A DNA stretch of 6,151 bases from Actinobacteria bacterium UBA2286 (GTDB lineage: Bacteria > Actinomycetota > Coriobacteriia > Anaerosomatales > Anaerosomataceae), in NCBI GenBank assembly GCA_002345925.1, contig DDWM01000025.1, positions 1 to 6,151 on the forward strand, written 5' to 3'. The position numbers were made by a program, and so were the translations under genes. The notes beneath the pieces were generated by a model that saw nothing but the letters and a program-made list of their open reading frames with translations, made no database searches and was not told the origin of the DNA. Below are positions 5,264 to 6,151 of the stretch, in pieces. Positions within the stretch are counted from its first letter, which is position 1. The number at the start of each line of letters is the position of its first letter.

Positions 5264-6151
5264 CTAACCGACGACGATGCTGATGAGCTTGCCGGGCACC
5301 ACGACGACTTTGCGCACCGTCTTGCCGGCCGTGTGCTCCACGACCTTCTCAAGCGCAAGCGCTGCGGCCTGGACTTCATCGGTCGGCGCGTCAGCCGCAA
5401 CCGTGAGGTGAGCTCGCACCTTGCCGTTCACCTGAACCGCATACTCGATCTCATCGGAAACCGCCGCCGAGGGATCCCACGCGGGCCACGACTCAAGATG
5501 CACGGAGCCCTTATGGCCGAGAACCTCTCGCCACAGCTCCTCGGCCATATGCGGCACGTACGGTGAAAGCAGAAGCGTGAGCGTCTCGGCGACATCGCGC
5601 TCGAGCGCCAAGTCGCGCGTTCCAGCGGGCATCGCCCGGCGATAGTCGTAGGCGGCGTTGACGAGCTCCATCATCGCCGAGAGCGCGGTGTTGAACTGGA
5701 AGCGCTCGACATCCTCGGACACCTTGCCGACCACGCGGTGACGCTCACTGCGCAACGACTTGCTGGCACCGTCGCCCGCAGCGGCTACGCCACACGCGCC
5801 GGCTGCGGTTTCCTCGGCCACCTCGGCGACAAGGCGCCATGCCCTGCCGAGGAAGCGCCACATGCCGTCAAGGCCGTCGTTGTTCCATTCGAGGTCCTTG
5901 TCCGGCGGTGCCATGAACAAGATGTACGCACGCAGCGTATCCGCGCCGTACTTGGCGATGATCTCCTCGGGCGCAACGACATTGCCGCGCGACTTGCTCA
6001 TCGTGGCGCCGTCGAGCTTCACCATTCCCTGAGTCAGCAGGTTGGTGAACGGCTCGGCGAAGCTCACAAGGCCCATGTCGCGATACACCTTCGTGAAGAA
6101 ACGCGAGTAGAGCAGGTGCAGGATCGCGTGCTCGATGCCGCCGATGTACTG
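5264..6151 (-). CDS. leuS: Leucyl-tRNA synthetase, C-terminal part
   Basis: This is the last 295 residues of a gene entering from the right edge. LeuS charges tRNA-Leu with leucine in the cytoplasm. The fragment opens with QYIGGIEHAILHLLYSRFF, a LeuRS signature near the end of the catalytic domain. It continues with GMVKLDGATMSKSRGNVV, the KMSKS-loop region (here TMSKS at fragment residues 50-54, catalytic Lys at 53), and YGADTLRAYILFMAPPDKDLEWN. The alpha-helical anticodon-binding domain follows, including LLLSPYVPHMAEELW. The end is the small C-terminal domain (EIEYAVQVNGKVRAHLTV and on to VVVVPGKLISIVVG). The frame is open to the window edge, so the internal start codon at 6088 is not the real start. 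The stop is TAG at 5264-5266. The gene is followed after 8 nt by the cysteine-rich membrane protein and then by the competence genes. Confidence 0.97.
   Translation of the reverse strand, partial: QYIGGIEHAILHLLYSRFFTKVYRDMGLVSFAEPFTNLLTQGMVKLDGATMSKSRGNVVAPEEIIAKYGADTLRAYILFMAPPDKDLEWNNDGLDGMWRFLGRAWRLVAEVAEETAAGACGVAAAGDGASKSLRSERHRVVGKVSEDVERFQFNTALSAMMELVNAAYDYRRAMPAGTRDLALERDVAETLTLLLSPYVPHMAEELWREVLGHKGSVHLESWPAWDPSAAVSDEIEYAVQVNGKVRAHLTVAADAPTDEVQAAALALEKVVEHTAGKTVRKVVVVPGKLISIVVG

Noticed and set aside
5264..6088. leuS starting at the internal codon at 6088
   Set aside because: The frame continues upstream to the window edge with conserved LeuRS residues (QYIGGIEHAILHLLYSRFF), so 6088 is an internal Val codon (GTG), not the start.

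Overview
This GC-rich window holds a housekeeping and competence locus of a bacterium, most likely an actinobacterium. The gene neighbourhood leuS / comEA / comEC / holA / rpsT / lepA and the protein style fit deep-branching anaerobic lineages such as Coriobacteriia or their relatives. That placement is inference from gene order, GC-rich codon use and GTG starts; no rRNA gene or other strong taxonomic marker is present.

Layout, left to right. The 5' end of lepA lies on the minus strand at 1-152. A 136-nt divergent intergenic region follows, with candidate promoters for lepA and rpsT. rpsT (ribosomal protein S20) is the only plus-strand gene, at 289-555. It meets holA (DNA polymerase III delta subunit, minus, 552-1553) tail to tail, and the two stop codons share the palindrome CTAG. 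The strong intrinsic terminator of rpsT (617-650) lies inside the holA coding sequence. comEC (minus, reading frame 1411-4014) and comEA (minus, 4018-4713) form a tight competence pair, 3 nt apart. A small cysteine-rich four-helix membrane protein (minus, 4791-5255) sits between comEA and leuS. The 3' part of leuS (minus, 5264-6151) runs off the right edge.

How the genes work together. ComEA and ComEC are the DNA receptor and inner-membrane channel for uptake of single-stranded DNA. HolA belongs to the replicative clamp loader. RpsT, LepA and LeuS serve translation. All minus-strand genes from leuS to holA are close enough to be co-transcribed, and lepA continues in the same direction beyond the oppositely oriented rpsT. 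No mobile-element gene, CRISPR array or tRNA/rRNA gene was seen.

The most unusual points are: (1) a perfect 12-bp inverted repeat whose loop carries the comEA Shine-Dalgarno sequence and whose stem carries its GTG start; (2) the unrecognised membrane protein, which looks like an internal duplication of a two-helix plus CSxC(S/G)NxC unit; (3) an unusual ComEC C-terminal tail of about 80 residues that overlaps the start of holA by 143 nt; and (4) the rpsT/holA junction with shared stops and a terminator embedded in holA.
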